This document shows positions 43,989 to 53,423 of a stretch of 64,000 bases of DNA, in pieces. Made by a program: the position numbers and the translations under genes. The notes beneath the pieces were generated by a model. The model was not told the DNA's origin, ran no database searches, and saw only the letters and a program-made list of their open reading frames with translations. The DNA is from Achromobacter arsenitoxydans SY8 (GTDB lineage Bacteria > Pseudomonadota > Gammaproteobacteria > Burkholderiales > Burkholderiaceae_B): NCBI RefSeq assembly GCF_000236785.1, contig NZ_AGUF01000047.1:62001-126000 (forward strand), given 5' to 3'. The first letter of the stretch is position 1. Each line of letters starts with the position of its first letter.

Positions 43989-45533
43989 GTGAAATACCGC
44001 GACCTTAGAGACTTCCTCGCCCAACTTGAACGGATGGGCGACCTCAAACGCATCGCCGCGCCGGTCTCCACGCGGCTGGAAATGACCGAAATTTCCGATC
44101 GCGTGCTGCGCGCCGAAGGGCCCGCCCTGCTGTTCGAAAACACCGTCCACGACGGGCAGCCCGCGCAGATGCCGGTGCTGGCCAACCTGTTCGGCACTCC
44201 TGCCCGCGTGGCCCGCGGCATGGGCGCGGACGACGTCAGCGCCCTGCGCGACATCGGCGAACTGCTGGCCTCGCTGCGCGAGCCCGAGGCGCCCAAAGGC
44301 CTGCGCGATGCGCTGGCCAAGGTGTCCATGCTGAAGTCCGCGCTCTGGGACATGAGCCCCAAGAACGTCAAAAGCCCCGCCTGCCAGGAAATCGTCTGGG
44401 AGGGCAAGGACGTAGACCTGACTCGCCTGCCGATCCAGACCTGCTGGCCCGGCGACGTGGCGCCGCTGCTGACCTGGGGGCTGGTCATTACGCGCGGCCC
44501 CAACGCCAAGCGCCAGAACCTGGGCATCTACCGCCAGCAGTTGCTGGGGCCGAACAAGCTGATCATGCGCTGGCTGTCGCACCGCGGCGGCGCGCTGGAT
44601 TTCCGCGACCACGCGATCGCGAACCCCGGCACGCCCTTCCCCATCGCGGTCGCGCTGGGCGCCGACCCGGCCACCACCCTGGGCGCGGTCACGCCGGTGC
44701 CGGACAGCCTGTCCGAATACCAGTTCGCCGGCCTCCTGCGCGGCTCGCGTACGGAAGTGGCGCAGGCGCTGGGCAGCAACCTGTCCGTGCCGGCCTGGGC
44801 CGAAATCGTGCTCGAAGGCCACCTGCTGCCGTCGTCGGACCCGCGCGCCATCAAGCCCGTGGTGCCGGAAGGCGTCAACCCGCCCGCGGATACCGGCTAT
44901 GAAATGGCGCTGGAAGGCCCCTACGGCGACCACACCGGCTATTACAACGAGCAGGACTGGTTCCCCGTGTTCACGGTGGAGCGGATCACGATGCGGCGCA
45001 ATCCCATCTACCACTCCACCTACACCGGCAAGCCGCCCGACGAGCCCGCCGTGCTGGGCGTCGCGCTAAACGAGGTCTTCGTGCCCCTGCTGCGCCGCCA
45101 GCTCCCGGAAATCGTGGACTTCTACCTGCCGCCCGAGGGCTGCAGCTACCGTCTGGCCGTGGTGTCGATCCGCAAGCAGTATGCGGGCCACGCCAAGCGG
45201 GTCATGTTCGGGCTATGGAGCATCCTGCGCCAGTTCATGTACACCAAGTTCATCGTCGTGGTGGACGAGGACATCAATCCGCGCGACTGGAAGGAAGTCG
45301 TGTGGGCGATGACCACCCGCATGGACCCGGTACGCGACACGCTGCTGGTCGAGAACACCCCCATCGACTACCTGGACTTCGCCTCGCCGGTGTCGGGCCT
45401 GGGCGGCAAGATGGGCCTGGACGCCACCAATAAATGGCCGGGCGAGACCAGCCGCGAGTGGGGCACCCCCATCACGATGGACGCCGACGTCAAGAAACGC
45501 GTAGACGATATGTGGGGACAACTGGGGCTTTGA
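43989..45533 (+). CDS. ubiD: UbiD, 4-hydroxy-3-polyprenylbenzoate decarboxylase
   Basis: The 514-residue prenylated-FMN decarboxylase of ubiquinone synthesis has [20 protein letters not shown] at the start, [25 protein letters not shown] with the prFMN-binding region, and the conserved E-x-x-R-x-E region near [19 protein letters not shown]. It needs UbiX, not in this window, for its cofactor. Start is GTG at 43989; a Shine-Dalgarno site is weak. It stands alone with a strong terminator after it. Confidence 0.94.
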   Translation: MKYRDLRDFLAQLERMGDLKRIAAPVSTRLEMTEISDRVLRAEGPALLFENTVHDGQPAQMPVLANLFGTPARVARGMGADDVSALRDIGELLASLREPEAPKGLRDALAKVSMLKSALWDMSPKNVKSPACQEIVWEGKDVDLTRLPIQTCWPGDVAPLLTWGLVITRGPNAKRQNLGIYRQQLLGPNKLIMRWLSHRGGALDFRDHAIANPGTPFPIAVALGADPATTLGAVTPVPDSLSEYQFAGLLRGSRTEVAQALGSNLSVPAWAEIVLEGHLLPSSDPRAIKPVVPEGVNPPADTGYEMALEGPYGDHTGYYNEQDWFPVFTVERITMRRNPIYHSTYTGKPPDEPAVLGVALNEVFVPLLRRQLPEIVDFYLPPEGCSYRLAVVSIRKQYAGHAKRVMFGLWSILRQFMYTKFIVVVDEDINPRDWKEVVWAMTTRMDPVRDTLLVENTPIDYLDFASPVSGLGGKMGLDATNKWPGETSREWGTPITMDADVKKRVDDMWGQLGL

Positions 45534-45556
45534 GGTCCCGGCCCCTCGCGTCAAAT

Positions 45557-45599
45557 AAAAACCCCGCCTCTGCATGCGCATGAAGGCGGGGTTTCTTTT
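45557..45599 (+). terminator. Intrinsic terminator after ubiD, possibly bidirectional
   Basis: CCCCGCCT (45562-45569) and AGGCGGGG (45584-45591) form an 8-bp stem followed by TTTCTTTT. An A-rich stretch (AAATAAAAA) precedes it, so it could also stop the convergent yqjDEK transcript on the minus strand. Confidence 0.8.
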
Positions 45600-45619
45600 G
45601 GCGGCGACAGCTGCGGGCA

Positions 45620-45976
45620 TTACCCCCTGTCGCGATCCTGGCGCATGCCCCGCCACGCTTTGAACAATTGCCAGCCGACCAAGGCGCCGCCGGCGACTTT
45701 CAAAAGCTTGGACCGCTTGCCGCCACGCATGAACATGGCCGACAGGGACGAGCTGACGATGGGATATCGCCGCGCCAGCGTGATGGCCTGCAAGGCCCAG
45801 CGGGACGCGCCGCTGGACGCCAGCCGGGGCAGCAGGCCGCGCACCAGCGCCGCCGGTTCAAGCTTGCGCCCCGTGGAGACGATGCTTTGCGCCAGCGACT
45901 CGCGTTCGATGGCTGCGCGGGCGCGCAGCAGTTCGATGCGCACGGCGCGGTCGACGGTGGGAGATCTTTTGGCCAT
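45620..45976 (-). CDS. yqjK: YqjK-like protein
   Basis: This 118-residue basic protein fits the YqjK-like family. It has an Arg/Ala-rich N-terminal helix (VRIELLRARAAIERESLAQSI), a middle basic stretch, and near the C-terminus a short hydrophobic GGALVGWQLFKAW. The role is unknown. It is third in yqjD-yqjE-yqjK, 3 bp after yqjE, the same order as in enterobacteria. Confidence 0.75.
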   Translation of the reverse strand: MAKRSPTVDRAVRIELLRARAAIERESLAQSIVSTGRKLEPAALVRGLLPRLASSGASRWALQAITLARRYPIVSSSLSAMFMRGGKRSKLLKVAGGALVGWQLFKAWRGMRQDRDRG

Positions 45977-45979
45977 GGC

Positions 45980-46399
45980 TCAGGCCTCCTCGCGGCGGCG
46001 GACCGCCGCCTCGTCGTCATCGCCCTGCGCATCGCGCACGCGGTCCAGCAGTTCCGCGTCGCGCCCCAGTTCCTCGAGCGTGGCCGAGAACGGGGTTGGG
46101 CCGTAGATCAGCCCATGGCGCACCACCAGCAGCAGCACCACGCCTGCAATCCCATAGAAGGCCGCCAACAGGCCCAGGGCCAGGTAGCGGTCTTCGGTGG
46201 GCCAGAACGCCACGGCGATGGTGACGGTGGCCACCAGCACTGCCAGCGTCAGGAACAGCAACGCAGCGAACGACAGGCCCAGCAGCTTGAGCAGCCGCGC
46301 CTTTTCGTCCGCCGCTTCCAGAGCCAGCAGCTCCAGGCGCGTGCGCGTCAGCCCGACCAGGCTGGACGCAACACCGAAAACAGATTTTCGTAGACCCAT
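45980..46399 (-). CDS. yqjE: YqjE-type phage-holin-like membrane protein
   Basis: The 139-residue protein has an amphipathic N-terminus (GLRKSVFGVASSLVGLTRTRLELLALEAADE), then two membrane helices (about 45-68 and 78-100). This is the Phage_holin_3_6 / YqjE pattern. ATG at 46399 is preferred to a TTG further up. It lies between yqjD and yqjK and is likely a stationary-phase inner-membrane protein. Confidence 0.85.
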   Translation of the reverse strand: MGLRKSVFGVASSLVGLTRTRLELLALEAADEKARLLKLLGLSFAALLFLTLAVLVATVTIAVAFWPTEDRYLALGLLAAFYGIAGVVLLLVVRHGLIYGPTPFSATLEELGRDAELLDRVRDAQGDDDEAAVRRREEA

Positions 46400-46467
46400 G
46401 GCTGAAAGAACGCCGGGCGGGGAGCGCGGCAAAACGCCGGCGCCGCCCGCCCGGACGTCCTGCCTTA

Positions 46468-46785
46468 TCAGCGGCGGCTGATCAGCAAACCGAGCAGCAG
46501 GCCGGTCACGCCTGCGACCCCGATGGCTTGCCAGGGATTGTCATGCACGTAATCGTCCGTTGCCCGGGCTGCCTTGCGGCCGCGTTCGAGCACGGCGTCC
46601 TGGGCTTCGTACAGGGCTTCACGCGTGCGCTTGAGCGAAGTCAGGGCGCGGTCGCGCAATTCGTTGGCCTTGTCGCCGGTGCTGCTGGCGGCTTCGCGCA
46701 GCAGGCTTTCGGCGTCATTCAGGCTGGTCTTGACACTGTCGATGAGTTTTTCTTTTGCGACGTCTTCGGATTTTCTCGTTGCCAT
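46468..46785 (-). CDS. yqjD: ElaB/YqjD-type (DUF883) membrane-anchored protein
   Basis: The 105-residue DUF883 protein has a long charged helix (residues 1-70, LIDSVKTSLNDAESLLREAASSTGDKANELRDRA as landmark positions 14-47) and a C-terminal membrane anchor DNPWQAIGVAGVTGLLLGLLISRR. In E. coli, YqjD and ElaB bind ribosomes at the inner membrane in stationary phase. It leads yqjD-yqjE-yqjK, 68 bp upstream of yqjE. Confidence 0.9.
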   Translation of the reverse strand: MATRKSEDVAKEKLIDSVKTSLNDAESLLREAASSTGDKANELRDRALTSLKRTREALYEAQDAVLERGRKAARATDDYVHDNPWQAIGVAGVTGLLLGLLISRR

Positions 46786-46868
46786 TTTCTGAGCTCCTGT
46801 TGTGTGTCCATGACGAAACCATCATACCAGCCGCCATGCGGTGAACATGGCGCGCTTGCTACCGGGTG

Positions 46869-47594
46869 CTACTTGATCTGCGTAATCTCGACCGCGGACT
46901 TCACGCCGCCCTGATCAATGTCCTGCTTCATCACCAGATTCACCGCCGGGCAATACCAGTCGGTGACCGTGGTGTTCATGCCTGGGATCGGAATGGTCAG
47001 GCCCTGGAAGGTGGCCATGGTGGGATCGGAGTTGCGCGTATAGGTGATCGGATGGCAGGACTGCTTGCCCAGCGCGGTGTCCAGCGACGCCTGCTTGCCC
47101 ACCGTCTTTTCGCCGATGCGAACGGTGGTGCTGGGCTGCCCGCCCACTGGCGCTTCCTTGCCGATCTTCAGGCGGAACGACGAGCCGGGCAGCTTCTGGC
47201 CCGCGTTGAGCTTGCCGTCGTAGGCGAACAGGCCGAGCATGCGCAGGTCGAACTGGCCTTCGGACGGTTGCGGCGCTTCGCCGGCGCTGGCGTAGCGCAG
47301 GAAAGTGGCCTGGCCGCCTTTGACGGTCATCAGGTAGTCGAGTTTGGATTTGCCGGGCGGCAGGCCCGCGTAGCTGAACCGGGCAACGCCCTGCACGCGC
47401 GCGCGGCAGTTGTCGCCATTGCTTTTTGTAACCTCGGCGAAGGTCAGGTCGGCGCCCAGCGCCAGATTGCCGCTGCCGGTGAGCTGCACCGCGCCGCCGT
47501 CGTGCATGAATTGCGCGTCGCACACGCCAGCCTGCGCCGTCGCGGCCGCGCCCAGCGCGCCCACCGCAAAAATCAGGGATGCCAGTTTCCGCAT
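46869..47594 (-). CDS. Secreted protein of unknown function
   Basis: The 241-residue protein has a clear signal peptide (MRKLASLIFAVGALGAAATAQA, 22 residues), then GVCDAQFMHDGGAVQLTG. The mature part is beta-rich with four cysteines (about 25, 61, 193, 221), suggesting disulfides and a periplasmic or outer location. No family is recognised. It is monocistronic, between yqjD and nasA on the same strand, with 140 bp to nasA. Confidence 0.7.
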   Translation of the reverse strand: MRKLASLIFAVGALGAAATAQAGVCDAQFMHDGGAVQLTGSGNLALGADLTFAEVTKSNGDNCRARVQGVARFSYAGLPPGKSKLDYLMTVKGGQATFLRYASAGEAPQPSEGQFDLRMLGLFAYDGKLNAGQKLPGSSFRLKIGKEAPVGGQPSTTVRIGEKTVGKQASLDTALGKQSCHPITYTRNSDPTMATFQGLTIPIPGMNTTVTDWYCPAVNLVMKQDIDQGGVKSAVEITQIK

Positions 47595-47734
47595 CGTCGT
47601 CACAAGCCACTCCATAAATCCGGGAAAGCCATTCGCACCGGCAAATGACTGGCTTGATACTACACCGGTTGCCATGCCCGGCGTATGTCGGAACGTGTCG
47701 GACGCGGCGCGCTGGCGGCCCCGGTGCGCGCTGG

Positions 47735-50449
47735 CTAGGCCAGCGCGTGCGCGGCGGGTCGGCGCGCCAGCAGCGACTGGATTTCCGGCACGCACGAACC
47801 GCAGCCCGTGCCGCAGCCCAGCGTCGCCTTCAGCGCCGCCAGGTCGCAACCGCGTCCGATGCCGCCCAAGATCGCCGCCTCGCTCACGCCGTTGCAGACG
47901 CAAATGGTGCGCGACCGCGCCGCGCCCGCGGCGCGCCCCATCAGCAGCGCGGCAATGCCGGCGGGCGCGTCCCCGCCCGCCGCCCAGGCCAGCAGCGCGT
48001 CCTGCGCGCGCAGGTCGCCGGCCAGCAGGAAGGCGCGCAGCCCGCCCTGCCCGCCCGCCACGCGGCGCATGTAGCCGCGCGACGGGTCGTCGAACGCCAC
48101 GTCGGCACGGCCCAGCGTCAGCGCATCCGCCAGTTCGTCCAGCAGCGCTGCGCCCGGGGCCGCGCGCGACGCCAGCCGCAGCCGGACGCCGTCGGCGCCG
48201 GCCGGCAGCACGACGGCATAGTCGAAGCGGCGCAGCCAGGGCGCCAGGCGCGCGCGCAGCGCCATCGCGTCGCCCTGCAGCCATCCCGCGGCCTGCCAGG
48301 CCAGGCCGGCGGGTTCGGCGCGCGCCGCGCTGAACTTAAGCTCCGGCTGGCGCGAAATCGGATCCGCCGCGGAATGGGTCAACCCATTCACGCCCAGGCC
48401 CGCCATGTAGCCGCTGCCCCAGTGCATGGGAACAAAGGCATGGCCGGGTTGCACGGCATCGTCCGCCTGCGCGGGCAGCACCAGGCTGCCCCGCGGCGTG
48501 TGCAGCCGCGTCAGCGCGCCGGGTTCGAGCTTGAGCCGGCGCATGTCCTCGGGATGCAGCGACACCCAGGGTTCTTCGACGTGCTGCGTCAGCGCGCGCG
48601 CCAGGGAGGTGCGCGCCATCGTGTGCCAGTGATCACGCAGGCGGCCGGTGGTGAGCTGCAGGGGAAACTCCGCCGACACGGTTTCGGCGGTGGGCCGCCA
48701 AGCCACGTCGACAAACCGGGCGCGGCCGCTGGGCGTGGGAAAGACGCCGTCCGCATACAGGCGCGCGGTGCCTTCGCCCTGGCGGTAAGGCCATTGCTGC
48801 GGACCGCGCTGGGCCAGGACGTCGTAGTCCAGCGCGCTGTAGTCCAGGTCCCGGCCCGCCGTCATGCGGACGTGCTCGGCGTAGACCTCGGATTCATCGC
48901 GGTAGCCGAACAGCGCCGCCTTGGCCGGCGCGATGCGGGCGGCAAGCCGCCGCGCGACCGCCTGCGCCAGCCGCCAGTCGGGCTGCGCGTCCCCGGGCGG
49001 CGCGATGGCGGCGCGGACCCGGCTGACGCGACGTTCCGAATTCGTCACGGTGCCCGACTTCTCGGGCCAGGTCGCCGCCGGCAGCACCAGGTCGGCATAC
49101 GCCAGCGTCTCGGTGCCGGCGAAAGCCTCCTGCACGATCACGAATTCCGCCCGCTCCAGGGCGGCGCGCACGCGGGCCTGGTCGGGCAGCGACTGCGCCG
49201 GATTGGTGGCCGCGATCCACAGCACCTTGATGTGTCCCGCCAGCACCGCGTCGAACATATCCAGCGCCGTGGCGCCCGGCGCATCGGGCAGGCTGTCGAC
49301 GCCCCACAAGGCGGCGACCTCGGCGCGGTCCGCCGGCGAAGCCGGGTCGCGATGGCCCGGCAGCAGGGTCGCCATGCCGCCGGCCTCGCGGCCGCCCATG
49401 GCGTTGGGCTGTCCGGTCAGCGAAAACGGCCCGGCGCCGGGCCGGCCGATCTGGCCGGTGGCCAGATGCAAATGGATCAGCGCCGCATTCTTGTCGGTGC
49501 CGGCGACCGACTGGTTCAGGCCCATCGTGTAGAGCGACAGCGCCGCACCGGCTTCGCCGAACCAGCGCGCCGCCTGGACGATGTCCTTCGCCGGCACGCC
49601 GCAGATGCGCTGCGCGGCTGCGGGCGTGTATTCCTCCACCCGCGTCCGCAGCGTCTCGAAGCCCTCGGTATGGCGCGCGATGTAGCCGTGGTCGACCAAG
49701 CCCTCGCGCAGCATCACATGCAGCATGGCGTTGAACAGCGCCACGTCCGACCCCGGCGCCAGCGGCAGGTGCAGGTCCGCGAATGCGGCGGTGTCGGTGC
49801 GCCGCGGATCCGCCACGATCACCTTCATGCCGGGCCGGCTGGCGCGCGCAGCCTCCAGCCGCCGGAACAGCACCGGATGCGCGTAGGCCATGTTGGAGCC
49901 GGCGATCAGTACGGTATCCGCCAGCTCCAGGTCTTCATAGCAGGCCGGCGGCGCGTCCGCGCCCAGCGTGCGCTTGTAGCCCGAAACCGCGCTGGACATG
50001 CACAGGCGGGAATTGGTGTCGATGTTGTTGGTGCCGGCCAGCGCCCGCGCCAGCTTGTTGAAGATGGCGTAGTCCTCGGTCAGGAGCTGGCCGGACAGAT
50101 AGAAGCCCACGGCGTCCGGACCATGCGCGGCGATCGCGCCGGCCAGCTTGTCCGCGGCCAGATCCAGCGCCTGCTCCAGCCCGATATCCCGCAAGGGGTC
50201 CGCCCGGTTCGCGCGCCATTGCGCCGCCAGCACGCGTGCGCCGTCGCGCCGCACCGTGTCGGCCAGAGCCAGGCCCTTGCTGCACAGCCGGCCCCGGTTG
50301 GCCGGGTGCGATTCGTCGCCGCGCACGCCCAGCACCGCGCCGTCGCGCACCTGCACGCGCACCCCGCAGCCCGTACCGCAATAACAGCAGATCGACGCGA
50401 CCTCCCGCGTGCCTTCGGCCCTAATCCCGATGCTGCGTGTCAACGGCAT
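47735..50449 (-). CDS. nasA: Assimilatory nitrate reductase catalytic subunit with BFD-like Fe-S tail
   Basis: The 904-residue molybdopterin enzyme has an N-terminal [4Fe-4S] domain with CxxCxxxC at Cys21, Cys24 and Cys28 and the fourth Cys56 (RLCSKG). SNMAYAHPVLFRRLEAA, MGLNQSVAGTDKNAALI and GQPNAMGGREAGGMATLLPGH follow. The last ~60 residues form a BFD-like [2Fe-2S] domain (TICVCNGVSEAA...CGTGCGSCVPEI). It reduces nitrate to nitrite. Of two close ATGs, 50449 has AAGGA at the right distance, while 50455 does not. It is last in nrtABC-nasBA. Confidence 0.94.
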   Translation of the reverse strand: MPLTRSIGIRAEGTREVASICCYCGTGCGVRVQVRDGAVLGVRGDESHPANRGRLCSKGLALADTVRRDGARVLAAQWRANRADPLRDIGLEQALDLAADKLAGAIAAHGPDAVGFYLSGQLLTEDYAIFNKLARALAGTNNIDTNSRLCMSSAVSGYKRTLGADAPPACYEDLELADTVLIAGSNMAYAHPVLFRRLEAARASRPGMKVIVADPRRTDTAAFADLHLPLAPGSDVALFNAMLHVMLREGLVDHGYIARHTEGFETLRTRVEEYTPAAAQRICGVPAKDIVQAARWFGEAGAALSLYTMGLNQSVAGTDKNAALIHLHLATGQIGRPGAGPFSLTGQPNAMGGREAGGMATLLPGHRDPASPADRAEVAALWGVDSLPDAPGATALDMFDAVLAGHIKVLWIAATNPAQSLPDQARVRAALERAEFVIVQEAFAGTETLAYADLVLPAATWPEKSGTVTNSERRVSRVRAAIAPPGDAQPDWRLAQAVARRLAARIAPAKAALFGYRDESEVYAEHVRMTAGRDLDYSALDYDVLAQRGPQQWPYRQGEGTARLYADGVFPTPSGRARFVDVAWRPTAETVSAEFPLQLTTGRLRDHWHTMARTSLARALTQHVEEPWVSLHPEDMRRLKLEPGALTRLHTPRGSLVLPAQADDAVQPGHAFVPMHWGSGYMAGLGVNGLTHSAADPISRQPELKFSAARAEPAGLAWQAAGWLQGDAMALRARLAPWLRRFDYAVVLPAGADGVRLRLASRAAPGAALLDELADALTLGRADVAFDDPSRGYMRRVAGGQGGLRAFLLAGDLRAQDALLAWAAGGDAPAGIAALLMGRAAGAARSRTICVCNGVSEAAILGGIGRGCDLAALKATLGCGTGCGSCVPEIQSLLARRPAAHALA

Positions 50450-50457
50450 GTCCATCC

Positions 50458-51678
50458 TTATTCGCCCCCTGCGCCTTCGCCGAACATCAGCCGGTCGCGC
50501 AGGGCGTCGATGCGCGCGCCTTCGCGGATCAGCCGCACGTACCAGGCGCTGTCCACCGTGTCGCCGTACAGGCACGCGCCTACCAGCCTGTCGTCCCGGA
50601 TCACCAGCTTCTTGTAGACGCCGCCCGGCGTGTCGGCCAGCGTGATCGTCTCGGTCTGTTCGCCGCCGGCGAAATCGCCCGCCGAGAACAGGTCGATGCC
50701 GGTGACCTTCAGCTTGGTCGACGTGACGCTTCCTTCGTAGCGGCCGATGCCGTGCCGGGCAAGATGGTTGGCCGCCACCTTCGCCTGTTCAAACAGCGGC
50801 GCGACCAGGCCGTAGGCCGTGCCGCGATGGCTGACGCATTCGCCCACCGCGTAGATGCGCGGATCGTAGGTCTGCAGGGTGTCGCTGACCACCACGCCGC
50901 GGTCGACGTGCAGCCCGCAGCGTTGGGCAAGCTCGCTGTTGGGCTGCACGCCCACGGCCATGACCACGAGGTCCGCGGGAATTTCCTGTCCATCCGCAAA
51001 ACGCAGCGCCCGTACGCGCCCGTTGTCGCCGCCCAGGATGGCCTGGGTCTGGCGCCCAAGCAGAAAGTTCAGGCCGCGCGCCTCCAGGCTACGTCGCAGC
51101 AGGCCGGCGGCCTCGCCGTCCAACTGCCTGTCCAGCAGCGCGGCGCCCAGATGCACGACCGACACGTCCATGCCGCGCGCGGCAAGGCCGTTGGCGGCCT
51201 CAAGCCCCAGCAGGCCGCCGCCAATCACGACCGCATGCCGGTAGCGCGTGGACGCCTCGATCATCTGGTTCACGTCGCCGATGTCGCGAAAGGCGACAAC
51301 GCCGTCCAGGTCATGCCCCGGCACCGGCAGGATCCGGGGGTTGGACCCGGTAGCCAGCAGCAGCCGGTCATATGGCGTGCGCGTGCCGTCATCGGCCTGT
51401 ACCGTGCGCCGCGCCCGGTCGATGCCCTGCACCTTGCGGTTGCGCAGCAGCCGGATACCGTGGCGGACGTACCAGTCCTCGTCATTGAGCACGATGTCCT
51501 GCAAGGTCCGCTCGCCGGTCAGCACGGGCGACAGCAGGATGCGGTTGTAGTTGGTGTGGGGCTCGGCCCCGAACACCGTGATGTCGTAGAGGTCCGGCGC
51601 CAGCTTCAGCAATTCCTCGACCGTGCGGATGCCCGCCATCCCGTTGCCGACCACCACCAGCTTCTGCTTTGCCTCCAT
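50458..51678 (-). CDS. NasB-like NAD(P)H/FAD electron-transfer subunit (short NirB-like)
   Basis: The 406-residue flavoprotein matches the N-terminal half of NirB: FAD Rossmann VVVGNGMAGIRTVEELLKLAP, NYNRILLSPVL, the second Rossmann VVIGGGLLGLEAANGLAARGMDV, and FADGQEIPADLVVMAVGVQPN. It stops before the BFD, ferredoxin-like and siroheme domains of full NirB, so it cannot reduce nitrite itself. The neighbour NasA carries its own [2Fe-2S] domain, so this is probably its reductase partner. Gap to nasA is 8 bp and to the ATPase gene upstream 9 bp. Confidence 0.88.
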   Translation of the reverse strand: MEAKQKLVVVGNGMAGIRTVEELLKLAPDLYDITVFGAEPHTNYNRILLSPVLTGERTLQDIVLNDEDWYVRHGIRLLRNRKVQGIDRARRTVQADDGTRTPYDRLLLATGSNPRILPVPGHDLDGVVAFRDIGDVNQMIEASTRYRHAVVIGGGLLGLEAANGLAARGMDVSVVHLGAALLDRQLDGEAAGLLRRSLEARGLNFLLGRQTQAILGGDNGRVRALRFADGQEIPADLVVMAVGVQPNSELAQRCGLHVDRGVVVSDTLQTYDPRIYAVGECVSHRGTAYGLVAPLFEQAKVAANHLARHGIGRYEGSVTSTKLKVTGIDLFSAGDFAGGEQTETITLADTPGGVYKKLVIRDDRLVGACLYGDTVDSAWYVRLIREGARIDALRDRLMFGEGAGGE

Positions 51679-51687
51679 GGCGTCCCC

Positions 51688-52563
51688 CTACGCGGCAGCG
51701 CGCGCCGCGCCCGCCTCCTCAAGCGCGTCGGGCGCCGCGGGGATGGCCGCATTGGCCTGCGCCGCGGCCTGCGAGCGTTCGGGATTGCCGTGACGGCGGT
51801 GCAGGAAGTCGACCACCGCGGCGCGGCACGACAGGTAAGTCGGATCGTTGGCCAGCCGCACGCGGTCGCGCGGCCGGGGCAGCGGCACGGGCAGGATTTC
51901 GCCGATAGTCGCGGCCGGCCCGTTGGTCAGCATCACGATGCGGTCCGACAGCAGCACGGCCTCGTCCACGTCGTGCGTCACCATGATGGTGGTCGTGCGC
52001 GTCTTGGCCACGATCTTCAGCAGTTCGTCCTGCAGGTGCGCACGGGTCAGCGCGTCCAGCGCGCCGAAGGGTTCGTCCATCAGCAGCACGCCCGGCTCAA
52101 TCGCCAGCGCGCGCGCAATGCCCACGCGCTGCTTCATGCCGCCGGAAATTTCCCGCGGCAGTTTGTTCTGCGCGGGCAGCAGGCCCACCAGGTCCAGCGC
52201 AGCGCGCGTGCGCTCCACCAGCTGCGGGCGTTTTTCCTTGCCGCCAAACACGCGTTCGACCGCCAAGTGCACATTCTGGAAGCAGTTCAGCCATGGCAGC
52301 AGCGAATGGTTCTGGAACACCACCGCCCGGTCCGGACCGGGACCGGTGATCTCGCGTTCGGCGCATAGCAGGACGCCGCTGGTGGGCCGGGTCAGCCCCG
52401 CGATCAGGTTCAGCAAGGTCGACTTGCCGCAGCCGGAATGGCCGATCAGCGTAATGAACTCGCCCTGCTCGACCGTCAGGTCGATGTCGCGCAGCGCCAC
52501 GAAGGCGCCCTTGCGGGTATTGAAGGTCTGACCCACGTTCTCGATGCGTACGAATTTCTTCAT
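51688..52563 (-). CDS. nrtC: Nitrate ABC transporter ATP-binding protein
   Basis: The 291-residue ATPase has Walker A GHSGCGKST, the Q-loop in VFQNHSLLPWLNCFQNV, the ABC signature ISGGMKQR, Walker B LLMDEPFGALDALTR and HDVDEAV. It is of the NrtD/SsuB/TauB type (nitrate/sulfonate/taurine). The nitrate role is assigned from its operon. Unlike cyanobacterial NrtC, it lacks the fused NrtA-like domain. The C-terminus is Ala-rich. It starts 4 bp after nrtB stop. Confidence 0.9.
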   Translation of the reverse strand: MKKFVRIENVGQTFNTRKGAFVALRDIDLTVEQGEFITLIGHSGCGKSTLLNLIAGLTRPTSGVLLCAEREITGPGPDRAVVFQNHSLLPWLNCFQNVHLAVERVFGGKEKRPQLVERTRAALDLVGLLPAQNKLPREISGGMKQRVGIARALAIEPGVLLMDEPFGALDALTRAHLQDELLKIVAKTRTTTIMVTHDVDEAVLLSDRIVMLTNGPAATIGEILPVPLPRPRDRVRLANDPTYLSCRAAVVDFLHRRHGNPERSQAAAQANAAIPAAPDALEEAGAARAAA

Positions 52564-52567
52564 GGCG

Positions 52568-53398
52568 CTATTCCTCGGTATAGGTGAAGCGGCGGGCCAG
52601 CGCGACCAGCAGGGTCTCCAGCAGCAGCCCCACAATGCCGATCACGAAAATGGCGATAACGATGTGCTCGACCTTCAGGTTGTTCCACTCGTCCCACAGC
52701 CAGAAGCCGATGCCCGTGCCGCCGGTCAGCATTTCCGCCGCCACGATCACCAGCCACGCGGTGCCGATGGACAGCCGCACCCCGGTCAGCATGTAGGGCA
52801 GCACCGCGGGCAGCAGCACCTTGGTCGTGACCTTCCATTCGGACAGGTTCAGCACCCGCGCCACGTTCAGGTAGTCTTGCGGCACGCGCGACACGCCCAC
52901 GGCGGTGTTGATGATCATGGGCCAGATCGAACAGATGAAAATGGCCCAGATCGCGGCGGGATTGGCCGCCTTGAACAGCAGCAGTCCCAGCGGCAGCCAG
53001 GCCAGCGGCGACACCGGCCGCAGCAGGCTGACAATGGGCGAGAACATGGCCCGCACCGCGGCGTAGCGGCCAATGGCAAAACCCACCGGAATACCGACCA
53101 GGGCCGCCAGGCCGAATCCGGCAGCCACACGCTCCAGCGACGCCAGCAGGTTCCAGCCGATGCCCTTGTCGTTCGGGCCGTTGTCATAGAACGGATCCGA
53201 GAACAGTTCCACGGCCGCCCGCCAGGTGACGCCGGGCGTGGGGATCTCGGTGATCCGCAACGCCACCACCTGCCAGACCAGCACAAATAGCGCGAAGCCG
53301 GCAACCGGCCCCACCACCGCTTTGAGCGCGGACTCCGCGCGTTCCCGCCACAGGGCGGCCAGTTCGTCGCCGCGGCGCGTAATCGTTACGGTAGACAT
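52568..53398 (-). CDS. nrtB: Nitrate ABC transporter permease
   Basis: The 276-residue permease has a first membrane helix at about 30-50 (VVGPVAGFALFVLVWQVVAL), about six helices in total and a cytoplasmic EAA loop (LNVARVLNLSEWKVTTKVLLPAVLPYMLTG). The start at 53398 has AGGAG 7 nt upstream; the open frame further up is not coding. It works with NrtA and NrtC at the inner membrane. Gap to nrtA is 25 bp. Confidence 0.92.
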   Translation of the reverse strand: MSTVTITRRGDELAALWRERAESALKAVVGPVAGFALFVLVWQVVALRITEIPTPGVTWRAAVELFSDPFYDNGPNDKGIGWNLLASLERVAAGFGLAALVGIPVGFAIGRYAAVRAMFSPIVSLLRPVSPLAWLPLGLLLFKAANPAAIWAIFICSIWPMIINTAVGVSRVPQDYLNVARVLNLSEWKVTTKVLLPAVLPYMLTGVRLSIGTAWLVIVAAEMLTGGTGIGFWLWDEWNNLKVEHIVIAIFVIGIVGLLLETLLVALARRFTYTEE

Positions 53399-53423
53399 AG
53401 CGAGTCTCCTGTCGTGCCGGCCC

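Noticed and set aside
50458-51678. Full-length assimilatory nitrite reductase NirB
   Set aside because: The protein stops at 406 residues and lacks the siroheme/4Fe-4S domains; the reading frame ends cleanly with a stop next to nasA.
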